From the NCBI GenBank assembly GCA_902762305.1, contig CACWNW010000005.1, forward strand, positions 1-64,000: 64,000 bases of DNA, read 5' to 3'. Positions 1 through 7,996 of this stretch are shown one piece after another. Under the pieces are notes generated by a model that made no database searches, had not been told where the DNA came from, and saw only the letters and a list, made by a program, of their open reading frames with translations. This DNA comes from Fibrobacter succinogenes (lineage in GTDB: Bacteria > Fibrobacterota > Fibrobacteria > Fibrobacterales > Fibrobacteraceae). Each line of letters opens with the position of its first letter. The first letter of the stretch is position 1. Made by a program: the position numbers and the translations under genes.

Positions 1-1536
1 GGCGGGCAACCTCTGGCTGAACGGCGTAAGCAATGTCGCGTACAAGCTGAACGGGGCGGGCCTCCCGGAAAAGGCTCTCCGCTACGGCGAGGCTCTCCCT
101 GCGGGCATCTCTCTCGAACAGATCGATGCAGGGAACGTCGCCACGGCTGAAAACATGGTCGCCTACGAATACGACGGGCTTACCCGCATCTACGAGCGCC
201 GGGATGTAAACGGCGAATTCGCTTCGGGACGAGTCACCGTCCCCGGGCTGGGCTCGTACGCCCGCGGGCCGGAGACCGGATTCTCGATGGAGCGCCTCGA
301 CCTCCCCGGCGGAGGCTACCGGACGGGAGCGGACGGAGCCGCCCTGTTCCCGCTCACCGACGCCCAGGGCAGTATCCGTGGCTACGCGAACCTTTCGGGC
401 GTGCGCAGCGCCCACGCCTACTACCCCTACGGCTCGGTGGAGGATCTTTCCAACGACGCGCCCGAAGACGCGCGCCGCTGGCAGTCCAAGGAGTTCGACG
501 GTGATCTCGGCAACTACTACTTCGGCGCGCGCTACTACGACCCCCTCCTCGGGATGTGGATGACGCCTGACCCCGCTGGGCAGTTCTCGAACCCCTACGG
601 CTACGGCGGTGACCCGGTGAACTATGTGGACCCGACTGGCATGTGGGCGCTGGGGCTGGGCCTCGTCGTGGGGTGGGACGAGGAGCATGGCTGGCAGTTC
701 GGAGTCGGCGCCGCGCTGGACCTCTCGAAAAGTACCTCCGGGAATGGCTTCCACGCGAATCTGATGTACACGTGGAACCAGGACGATTCGGAGGGCTTCA
801 ACGTGAGCGCCAGTGGACAGTACTACTGCTTCACCGCCGGCCTGTCGTACAGCTACAACTCGTACACGGGCCAGACGCTTTCGGGCAACGTCGGGGTGTG
901 CTTTGGCGTGAAGCCGTCGGCTACGAGACCGGCGCCGGGAGCGTGGAGGGCCGCGGGCTATTCGCAGGGGCTACAGTCGCCGGGGTGCATGCGGAGGTGT
1001 CGGAAAGGGACGGCCGCAGCTTGAGTTTCCGTGGAAGCGTGTATTATGGTTCCACTGACGAAGGAAATGATTTTGGAGCAGATGGAGAACATCGTAAAGT
1101 CAGCCGGTTGCTTTGGATTCCAGAACTGGGATCTCTTGGACGCTTCAAGCTAGGAGCAAGCGTTGATGAGACAGGTGCGGGGATAAGGAAGGCTGGCGAG
1201 GACGCTGTCCTTGCTATGGTGAAAGCGAAGGAAGGTGAAGATAGTGAGCTATATAGAGCTCTTGTTAATGATTATAAAAGCACCCATCAGCTTTCGCCCA
1301 AGATGGCTGATTGTTTGAACGAATGGATGCTCCGTAATGGAATGGAGCGAGTTTGGCGTCTGAACTTGTTACATCCTAAAGAAGAAAAAAGAACATACCG
1401 TGCCGAAGGCTCTTCTACTTACGGAAATATTGAAATCATGTATGGAAATGGCTATACGTATTCCAGCTACAATTATGCAAATAACAGCATCGACCATTTA
1501 TTCTTGGATATGATTGGATACTGGTTCTCGAACTAG
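1..1536 (+). pseudogene. RHS-repeat protein, 3' part, frameshifted (5' end outside window)
   Basis: The reading frame is open from base 2, so the gene starts before the window. The N-terminal part is an RHS core: a W-Q-S-K-E-F-D motif, Y-Y-F-G-A-R-Y-Y-D-P, and the closing D-P-A-G ... Y-V-D-P-T-G-M-W motif (about 565-645) whose Asp residues belong to the self-cleavage site of RHS cores. After the core the frame stays like the RHS protein at 47609-52909 up to about 905, then runs out at 1024. The neighbouring frame picks up the homology at about 916 (V-G-Y-E-T-G-A-G) and stays open to the TAG at 1534-1536. Against the other copy, roughly 110-120 bp are missing at this point with a net change of frame. 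The tail in the second frame still carries the family end motif S-Y-N-Y..N...H...D. I read this as a recently broken gene; a sequencing or assembly error is the alternative. Base composition turns AT-rich from about 1025, where the variable tail begins. Confidence 0.8.
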
Positions 1537-1546
1537 GAGGGGCAAA

Positions 1547-2383
1547 ATGATTGTCAGGAAATTAATGTTTTTTTTGATTATTGTTACGATAAGTTCTTTC
1601 GCCAAGGAAAAAATCGTCTTCGCAACAGGAGAGAATGTTAAGACGAAATTAAAGAAAGCTGAATATTATAATGATCTAAAATATCTTAAAGAACAAGTGA
1701 CAAATTTTTTTGGAGAAACTCTGCTAGATGTTAATCAGGATGGTTTTTATTTGGAGATGGGAAAATGGAGAGTCTCTCAAACGGAAATTTTTGGTGATGG
1801 GAGTTATTCTGCGTATATTCCTGTGAAATCAAAAAAAATGAAGATAATTTATATACCTCGATATCAGTGTGAGAATGGACCAAGTATGGGAAAATGCCGC
1901 GAGTGCTTAGAAAATGCCATATGGAAAAATAAAAAGAATATTTATGACAGATGTTATGGAATAAAACAGATTTCAGATAGTGTGGCTATTCTTATAAAGA
2001 AGTTTTTTGATGAAAATAGACTTTCTTTACAACAATCAGGTTCTGGAATTTTTTATTCAAAAAGAGGTGAGCATTGTTACGAAGACTTCTATATCCTTTC
2101 TCAAGAAAAAAGTGAGAAAAAAATTATCCGAATGGTCCCGCCGGGCTGTATTGATAACGAAATGAAAAAGAATAAAATCATCGACGAGTACATTTACCTG
2201 TACGAGCAGTTCTATTCTATATTTCACAGCAACTTTGAAGAATGCCGCTGGGAAGAGCCCTCAAGTCGTCTCAAAATTGTTGTTACAAAAGACGGTAAAG
2301 AAACTATATTCGAGTTCGACATTGTCCAAAAAGCGTACAAGTCCAGACATTCCCGCAAATGGATGTCTTTTATATCGTTCTAG
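1547..2383 (+). CDS. putative RHS-cognate immunity protein, exported (278 aa)
   Basis: The start ATG at 1547 is preceded by a strong ribosome binding site (AGGAGG at 1535-1540) that overlaps the stop codon of the RHS tail, so the two genes are translationally linked. The N-terminus is a signal peptide (basic start, Phe/Leu/Ile-rich core, S-F-A-K-E), which places the product in the periplasm or envelope. The body is Lys- and Cys-rich and I recognise no known domain. The last 43 codons (2255-2383) are almost the same as those of the gene at 2980-3474. Position directly after an RHS toxin tail is the classic place of an immunity gene; that role is inference. Codon use is strongly AT-rich, unlike the RHS core upstream, which suggests that the tail and this gene moved as a unit. 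Confidence 0.65.
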   Translation: MIVRKLMFFLIIVTISSFAKEKIVFATGENVKTKLKKAEYYNDLKYLKEQVTNFFGETLLDVNQDGFYLEMGKWRVSQTEIFGDGSYSAYIPVKSKKMKIIYIPRYQCENGPSMGKCRECLENAIWKNKKNIYDRCYGIKQISDSVAILIKKFFDENRLSLQQSGSGIFYSKRGEHCYEDFYILSQEKSEKKIIRMVPPGCIDNEMKKNKIIDEYIYLYEQFYSIFHSNFEECRWEEPSSRLKIVVTKDGKETIFEFDIVQKAYKSRHSRKWMSFISF

Positions 2384-2409
2384 TTCGGTAAATAATTTAT
2401 ATTCATTCT

Positions 2410-2952
2410 GTGTACAATCAGAGAAAAGAAGATAAATGCCATCGTATTGCCGCTTTCGGCGGCGAGACCGGCGCCGGCGGGGCCAGCTGGGGGTTTGAAG
2501 AGAGGATTTACTACAAACTGCGGGACGACGGCCCTGACCCCGAGACCAATAAGCCCCGCAAGTATGTTGGCCTGAGCATCCCCACCCTTGGCATCTTTAG
2601 CGATGTATTCATGTACGATCACGGGAACAGGAATGATAATCAGAAAGAGGTGATGGGGAAAGACGGAAAAGGGATAAGCAGAGAACAATTTGAAAAACTT
2701 GCTAAAGATAATAATCTTGATTATGGAAAATACCCCTGGATAGCTAGTCTTTTCCATCCTAGTAACACAGACAAGATGTGGATGGAACAGAAAAGCGTAT
2801 TCCGTTTCCTATATGGTTGGTTCTGGATTCCGTCAGTTGAGGGACTTTTCTTCCCGGGAGGAGACTATGCATCTGCTCCGAGTTACAATTATGGGCGCAA
2901 TTGGATTACACATTTCTTTCTTGATGTTTTGCCGTATTTAATTATGGATTAA
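2410..2952 (+). pseudogene. orphan RHS C-terminal module
   Basis: This frame begins, without a convincing start (only a GTG at 2410 and no clear ribosome binding site), in the middle of the domain that follows the RHS core. A GC-rich piece at about 2448-2600 (G-A-S-W-G-F-E-E-R-I-Y-Y) matches G-S-W-G-L-Q-E-S-M-Y-F of the complete RHS protein further downstream. From about 2605 the sequence becomes AT-rich and encodes a different tail that nevertheless ends with the family motif S-Y-N-Y..N...H...D. No RHS core precedes it. It looks like a displaced toxin tail kept behind the active cassette, as known for Rhs loci of enterobacteria. It could become active by recombination into the upstream core through the GC-rich homology. 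Expression as an independent protein is unlikely from what I see. Confidence 0.7.
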
Positions 2953-2979
2953 TTATTCCCGAATCCATAGGGATTTATT

Positions 2980-3474
2980 ATGAAAAAACTTGCATGCTTC
3001 TTCTTTTGTCTGTTCTTCTGGAACTGTTGCCCAATCTGCAATAGCGACTGCTTTTACACGATTGAAAAATCGGTGGATGTTAATGCTGTCGGGAAATATC
3101 GCGATGTACATTACGGCATTAATGAAGGCACATATGTTTTTATTGATGACACTCTTCAGGAACATTATTATGAATGCTTTCGTTTGTATATAGATTCTGT
3201 GAATGTTTATAACCTCAGTATGCCTATTTCTGTTGACGCTTATATTACATATGATGATATGACCGAAAAAGTTGATTCGTCTCTTGTAGATACATTGACG
3301 GCCGTAAAGGGCAAGTTGGCAATTATTGTAAAAAGAAGAATGCCTGAGCCATCAAGCCGACTCAAAATTGTCATCACGAAGGACGGTAAAGAAACTGCAT
3401 TTGAGTTTGACATTGTCCAAAAGGCGTACAAGTCGAGACATTCCCGAAAATGGATGTCGTTTGTATCATTCTAA
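2980..3474 (+). CDS. putative orphan immunity protein, exported (164 aa)
   Basis: ATG at 2980, 27 nt after the orphan toxin module. The N-terminus is a hydrophobic, Cys/Phe-rich signal peptide (M-K-K-L-A-C-F-F-F...), so an exported protein or possibly a lipoprotein. No known domain is recognised in the middle part. The last 43 codons (3346-3474) are nearly identical to the end of the gene at 1547-2383, with only three amino-acid changes but many synonymous ones, so selection acts on the protein sequence of this tail. It is probably the immunity partner of the orphan module, but this is inferred only from position. Confidence 0.6.
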   Translation: MKKLACFFFCLFFWNCCPICNSDCFYTIEKSVDVNAVGKYRDVHYGINEGTYVFIDDTLQEHYYECFRLYIDSVNVYNLSMPISVDAYITYDDMTEKVDSSLVDTLTAVKGKLAIIVKRRMPEPSSRLKIVITKDGKETAFEFDIVQKAYKSRHSRKWMSFVSF

Positions 3475-3482
3475 GTTGGCAA

Positions 3483-3509
3483 GAGGAATCCCTCGCAAAG
3501 CGCAAATAG
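3483..3509 (+). pseudogene. 3' remnant of a displaced gene (ESLA[K/N]RK end)
   Basis: These 27 bases encode E-E-S-L-A-K-R-K-stop when read from about 3483, out of frame with the gene just upstream. They match 26 of 27 bases of the very end of the lipoprotein gene at 54274-54969 (54943-54969), the last gene of the second RHS array. The remnant therefore looks like the surviving end of an earlier gene that was replaced by the present cassettes. It marks the distal edge of the first RHS array. Confidence 0.6.
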
Positions 3510-3708
3510 TCCGTTTCCCTGTTGCGTTAAGAAAATGAAACAGGGTAAGGCTTGTTGCTGCCACAATTACGGTAATAATTTCGTCACAAATTTCTTTGTT
3601 GACAATTTGGGATGGCACCTCGAGTTTAGATGAGCTCATTTTCGATGGGCAGTGTTTTTTTCTAAATTTTCTCCGTAATTTTAGTGATAAACGATTGCGG
3701 AGGTTGTT

Positions 3709-5736
3709 TTGGAAATTCCGGCTCGCATCAGGTCTTTCCTGGTTATTTCTTGCCTTATCTGCATCCCTGCCTTCGCGCAGGCCGATGCTGCACGCCTGTT
3801 GCCTCCACTGCCTATTCCTGATTCGGTTGTCGTCAAGAATCTCAATGTGAAGAATACCGAGATTCGCGACCTGCTGCAGGGCATGGCGGTCCAGTATGGC
3901 CTGAACTTGTTCCTCGCTCCCGAAGTGAAGGGGCCTGTCACGGTGAACTTCAACAACCAGCCTTTGAAAGATGCCCTGCGTGTCCTTTTGCAGGGCAACG
4001 GCTATGAATATGTTCTCGACGGCAATGTCATCCGTGTCCAGAGGCCGGTGGAAAAGATTCCCGAGGCTCCGAAGCCTCCCGAGAAGCGATTCGTGGTGAA
4101 CTGGGAAAATGAGGCTTTGACTCTCGATGTCGAAGACGCTCCGCTGGACAAGGTCGTCCGTAAGATTGTAGAGGTCTCGGGCAAGAACATCTTGCTGGAA
4201 CAGGGGAACGCCGCAAAGACTGTTTCGGTCTTTGTGCAGAACATGCCCTTCGACCGTGCGGTCCGTCATTTGGCCGAGTCTGCGGACTTGAGTTACGAGG
4301 ATGACGACGGCATTGTCACTATCAAAAAATCAACTTGGAATCTTGGTGGGAAGGGCAAGGAAAGCGGCAACAAGTTCAAGGTTCGCCTAGTTGGTGATTC
4401 GCTCATGAATATCGAGGCGGTGGAGGCTCCCTTGGCTTCCTTGCTGAGCGAAATTCTCTCGCAGACAAAATTGAACGCCATGGTGTACGGAAAACTGGAA
4501 GGCCAGGTTACGGCGCACATTTCCGGCATTTCTGTTCGCGAAACGCTTAAGTACCTGTTCCGGGGTACGGCTTATACTTTCTGGGAACGTAACGGCGTGT
4601 ATTTCATCGGCCCTCACGAGATGCAGACTGCCGACAATTCCCTCCTTATCAAGTTGAAGCACCTGCGTGCCGAGGATGTTATCAAGTTGCTGCCGTCGAC
4701 CCTGACCAAGGGCACGCAGATCCAGGTGGTCAAGTCCCAGAATGCCCTGATGGCTGCCGGCAGTTACGATGTGCTCGATGCTATTTCGCAGTACGTCGAG
4801 AAGATGGACCTCCCGGTTGCACAGATTCTCATCGAGGTGCTTGTGGTGGACCTCGACCTCGAAAAGGGCCACAATCACGGGTTGAACCTTTTCTTCGGCA
4901 ATGCTGCAAAGCATGTGGGTTCCGAGAGCCTGTTCCCGAGTATCGACCAGACCTTGAATTCCAACCAGCTGCAGCGCCTTTTCAACGGAATCGGCCTGGG
5001 TGAAGTTGTCAGTATTCCGAAGGATCTGGTGACAAAGATTAACGCCATGGAACAGGAAAAGGTGCTGGATGTAAAAGCTCGCTCGCAGATTGCGACGCTC
5101 AACGGCGAAACGGCCGTGCTCACTATCGGCCAGACCCAGTATTACATGATGGCGTCTGAGGTGGATTACAATCAGGGTGATGCGGTTACGTCGAAGACAA
5201 CGCAGCGTTTTGAACAGATTGAGGCAAACTCCAATATCACGGTAACTCCCTATGTGACGGGCGAGGGTGAAATCACCTGCGAGATAATTCCGGATTTCTC
5301 TGAACCGGAAGGCAGTTTCAGCAGCGAAGTTCCGCCTACGTTGAACAAGCGTTATGTGAAATCCTCGGTGCGCCTCCGCGATGGCGAGACGATCGTGCTT
5401 GGCGGCATGGTCAAGGAGAGTGTCAGCGACGTGCACAAGCAGGTGCCGTTCCTGGGTTCCATCCCCGTGATTGGCTGGCTGTTCCGCAATGTGGAACGGG
5501 TTCGCAGCAAGAGCCAACTGCTAATCTTCGTGACTCCTCATATTTACTATGGGGCTGAAGGCAGCGTGGATATCGCCGATGAAATCGCCCGCGCTAAAAA
5601 GCCGCTTGTTCCCGAAAAGACTGAGGAAAAGGCGGAAGAAAAGACCGAGGATAAGGCGGATGAAAAGAAGGCTGACAAGGCCGATACAAAGTCCGCTAAG
5701 AAGGCTGAGGAAAAGTCTGTCGGAGATAAGAAGTAG
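3709..5736 (+). CDS. secretin, PilQ/GspD family (675 aa)
   Basis: Outer-membrane secretin ring for a type IV pilus or type II secretion machine. The start is a TTG at 3709 supported by GCGGAGG at 3697-3703 and by the signal peptide that follows (I-C-I-P-A-F-A-Q-A). Three STN-like modules follow (about residues 45-115, 135-200 and 225-295), each with the D-A-L/D-R-A-V-type helix. A secretin N-domain comes next (L-I-K-L-K-H-L-R-A-E-D-V), then the secretin pore domain, with the hallmark V-P-F-L-G-S-I-P-V-I-G-W-L-F near residue 580. The tail is a low-complexity run of Lys/Glu/Ala/Asp, unusual for the family and perhaps a periplasmic spacer or an assembly tag. The next gene overlaps the stop codon, so the product acts with the three following membrane proteins. 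Confidence 0.88.
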   Translation: MEIPARIRSFLVISCLICIPAFAQADAARLLPPLPIPDSVVVKNLNVKNTEIRDLLQGMAVQYGLNLFLAPEVKGPVTVNFNNQPLKDALRVLLQGNGYEYVLDGNVIRVQRPVEKIPEAPKPPEKRFVVNWENEALTLDVEDAPLDKVVRKIVEVSGKNILLEQGNAAKTVSVFVQNMPFDRAVRHLAESADLSYEDDDGIVTIKKSTWNLGGKGKESGNKFKVRLVGDSLMNIEAVEAPLASLLSEILSQTKLNAMVYGKLEGQVTAHISGISVRETLKYLFRGTAYTFWERNGVYFIGPHEMQTADNSLLIKLKHLRAEDVIKLLPSTLTKGTQIQVVKSQNALMAAGSYDVLDAISQYVEKMDLPVAQILIEVLVVDLDLEKGHNHGLNLFFGNAAKHVGSESLFPSIDQTLNSNQLQRLFNGIGLGEVVSIPKDLVTKINAMEQEKVLDVKARSQIATLNGETAVLTIGQTQYYMMASEVDYNQGDAVTSKTTQRFEQIEANSNITVTPYVTGEGEITCEIIPDFSEPEGSFSSEVPPTLNKRYVKSSVRLRDGETIVLGGMVKESVSDVHKQVPFLGSIPVIGWLFRNVERVRSKSQLLIFVTPHIYYGAEGSVDIADEIARAKKPLVPEKTEEKAEEKTEDKADEKKADKADTKSAKKAEEKSVGDKK

Positions 5737-6956
5737 TGGCCAACGCGCTTCGCACAGCTTTGAGCGTTTCTACGGGCCGGTACTGGTGGGTGCTGGTTGT
5801 TCGCGATTGTGCCAACGGTGGCGTGGCCCATATTGTGCGGGTGCTTCGTGGGCGTGGCGCCGGGCATAGCTATGTGGACTTGTCCTGCTCGGGTTCCTTC
5901 GAAGTGTGTCGCCGATTCCAGACTGCAAATGGCGGTTCCGCAGATGGCGTATTGCTTGTAGACGATGCAACGCCTGTAAAAATGGTCCAGGTCGGAGACG
6001 AGGAGTTCAAGCGTGAAAACTTCGAGTGCGTGACCTCCATCGATGGCGACTATGCTGTTGTCGCTTTGCGCAGGTCGTTTGAGGATTTGGCCGATGAGGT
6101 GGTGAAGGCTGGTTTCGGGATTCTCGCGCACCTGCCCGCGCTTGTCGTAGAAACGGAAATGCTGCGCTCGAAGGATTTGTCGGGTGAGAAACTTTTCTGG
6201 AATGTTGGCGATGGCGTTGCCAAGTCTTGGTATTTTGAACAGGGCGAATTCCTTTGGGCAAGCAAGGTTGTCGGGGAGTGCGCTTCCGGTGATGGAACCG
6301 ATGTCGCTGAATATGTCAAGAAGCGTTTTTTCCAGAGTGCCGTCCAGGTTGAAGACTTCAATCCGGATGTCGCTGAAATAGCGAGGAGTGTGGCCGAAGA
6401 CGCTTGGCTGTTCCGTACGGACCACTTGCCCGCATTTTCTACGTTGCCCGATAGCGTTGCTGTTGCCCGAATCCGCGAGGCGGCTCTGTTCCGTAAGACG
6501 TTCAAGGCTTGTGCCGGTATATTGCTCGCCTCTTTGCTGGTGACGTTTGCCTTCTGGGGCGGCGTCTCGTGGTATGTGGCCAAGACCGAGACTCAGGTGG
6601 CCGCCATCGAGAAGAACATCGAAACTCGCAAGGAACTGGAACGCGTTTGGAAGAAGCTGGAAGCGGAAAAGGCGGGTACGGAGGAATTCCTCGGCCACCG
6701 CAGTCGCATGTCCACCTTCCTGAAAATTATCGCGGCCGATTTACCGGCAGATTCTTGGATTACGCACTGGTCTGTCAATCGCAATGTCCATTCCTTGCAG
6801 GGTTATTCTGCGTCGTCCGAAGAGGTTTCTAAGTTCCTTTCGACATTGGAACATGAAAAGCGCCTCGTGAATGTCCGCCTGCGCACTACGGAAAAGACCA
6901 CGTTCAAGCGCAAGCCTGTAGTGAAATTCGATTTGACTGCGGAGGTAATCCCGTGA
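5736..6956 (+). CDS. GspL/PilN-like inner-membrane assembly protein (406 aa)
   Basis: Start GTG at 5736 overlaps the secretin stop (TAG at 5734-5736). The first ~265 residues are soluble and could be a degenerate PilM/GspL cytoplasmic (actin-like) region; I see no clear nucleotide-binding motif. One membrane segment lies at about 268-290 (A-G-I-L-L-A-S-L-L-V-T-F-A-F-W-G-G). It is followed by a coiled coil rich in Glu/Lys/Ala and a PilN-type ferredoxin-like domain (D-S-W-I-T-H-W-S-V-N, V-R-L-R-T-T). This is the arrangement of GspL, or of PilM and PilN fused. It should link the cytoplasmic motor to the periplasmic PilO/PilP-like proteins encoded next. The stop overlaps the next start by 4 bases. 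Confidence 0.65.
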   Translation: MANALRTALSVSTGRYWWVLVVRDCANGGVAHIVRVLRGRGAGHSYVDLSCSGSFEVCRRFQTANGGSADGVLLVDDATPVKMVQVGDEEFKRENFECVTSIDGDYAVVALRRSFEDLADEVVKAGFGILAHLPALVVETEMLRSKDLSGEKLFWNVGDGVAKSWYFEQGEFLWASKVVGECASGDGTDVAEYVKKRFFQSAVQVEDFNPDVAEIARSVAEDAWLFRTDHLPAFSTLPDSVAVARIREAALFRKTFKACAGILLASLLVTFAFWGGVSWYVAKTETQVAAIEKNIETRKELERVWKKLEAEKAGTEEFLGHRSRMSTFLKIIAADLPADSWITHWSVNRNVHSLQGYSASSEEVSKFLSTLEHEKRLVNVRLRTTEKTTFKRKPVVKFDLTAEVIP

Positions 6957-7471
6957 ACGGATTCTTTGCCCGCTACAAATATTCGTTGCTTACTGTAGTT
7001 TCTGTTGCAGTGCTGGTCGCGGTCATTGGCGTGTTCCTGTTCCCGAAAATGAAGGATGCCAGCGGAATCCTGGTTGCGATTCGTTCAGAAATCGACAATA
7101 CCGCGATGCTCGAAAATGGCGGAGCTTCGCCGGATTCCCTGATTGCGAGTTACAAGAAGATTTCTTCGGAAATAGATTCCTATGTGAATGTCTCGGTATC
7201 TTCTTCGAAGATTCTGACCTTTGTTCTGGAAGCCTCCAAGGCGAACGGTGTGGTTCTGCAGGACCTTTCGACCGGAGAGGTGTCGAGGCGCGGCGAGAAC
7301 CTGGTGTATCCGGTAAAGTTCAAGGCCAATTCCGATTTCCCGCACTTTCACCGCTTCCTGACGACTCTGGAAAATGGAATCTACTGCGTGAAGGTGGAGA
7401 ACTTGGATATGCAGCCTGGGAGCGCTTCCGTGAACCTGTCCGTTTTAAGCAAGGTGGGGCGCGATGAATAA
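6953..7471 (+). CDS. PilO/GspM-like inner-membrane protein (172 aa)
   Basis: GTG start at 6953 overlaps the preceding TGA (GTGA), so translation is coupled. The protein has one N-terminal membrane segment (S-L-L-T-V-V-S-V-A-V-L-V-A-V-I-G-V-F-L-F), a short helical linker and a small periplasmic domain with the F-x-x-F-x-R-F-L-T-T-L-E pattern seen in PilO. It probably forms a heterodimer with the PilN-like domain of the upstream protein. The length is typical of GspM or short PilO proteins. Confidence 0.65.
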   Translation: MNGFFARYKYSLLTVVSVAVLVAVIGVFLFPKMKDASGILVAIRSEIDNTAMLENGGASPDSLIASYKKISSEIDSYVNVSVSSSKILTFVLEASKANGVVLQDLSTGEVSRRGENLVYPVKFKANSDFPHFHRFLTTLENGIYCVKVENLDMQPGSASVNLSVLSKVGRDE

Positions 7472-7976
7472 GTTCCTTGTACTCCTGGTGACGGCCACCA
7501 TCCTGCTTTGGGGCGTATTCCTGTTCAAGATGTCCGACAAGGTCGATGCGCAGAATTCGAAGGGCGAGTCTAGCCTGTTTGACGAACTTTCCGGAAAGGC
7601 TCCGCAGGATGTTGAAGAACGTCTGGATTTCAAGAGCCTGCTGTCGCGCTTGAACCCGCAGGAGATGCCCTCCAGTGATTTGCGTGACCCCTTCCGGCTG
7701 CCGGCTGGCATGATGCCTCCGCCTCCCAAGCCCCGCGTGGTGAAGGATGCCGGGCCTGCGCCTGTTCCCGAGGTTGCCGCGCCGCCTCCGCCGAAACCGC
7801 CTTCCATTGGTCTCGATGCCATATTGCCGGGTGACAATCCGGTGGCCATCATCAAGTACCGCGGCGAATCCGCTGTTGTGAGTGTCGGGCAGGAAATCTG
7901 GAACGTGACCGTGGTGGCCATCGAACCTGACCGCGTCGTTTTGCGGTTCACCGGCGGCACATTCGAAATCCGGTAA
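7464..7976 (+). CDS. PilP/GspC-like pilus or secretion protein (170 aa)
   Basis: ATG at 7464, overlapping the previous gene by 8 bases. It has an N-terminal membrane anchor, a disordered linker, a D-P-F motif (S-D-L-R-D-P-F) typical of PilP, a Pro-rich stretch, and a C-terminal homology-region-like beta domain (A-I-I-K-Y-R-G ... V-S-V-G-Q-E-I-W ... V-T-V-V-A-I-E-P-D-R-V-V-L). In PilP and GspC this domain binds the N-domains of the secretin, here encoded by the first gene of the operon. The operon ends here and runs into the convergent xylanase gene 20 bases later, with only a weak GC hairpin and no T-run between them. Confidence 0.7.
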   Translation: MNKFLVLLVTATILLWGVFLFKMSDKVDAQNSKGESSLFDELSGKAPQDVEERLDFKSLLSRLNPQEMPSSDLRDPFRLPAGMMPPPPKPRVVKDAGPAPVPEVAAPPPPKPPSIGLDAILPGDNPVAIIKYRGESAVVSVGQEIWNVTVVAIEPDRVVLRFTGGTFEIR

Positions 7977-7996
7977 TTTAGGCGCGCAGCCTGCGC

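Noticed and set aside
643-1536. Independent gene starting at 643
   Set aside because: The first ~90 codons are out-of-frame RHS sequence (Arg/Gly-rich nonsense); only the part after about 916 is meaningful and belongs to the broken RHS gene.
1-3509. Insertion sequence or prophage as the carrier of the RHS cassettes
   Set aside because: No transposase, integrase, phage gene or inverted ends are visible near either array.
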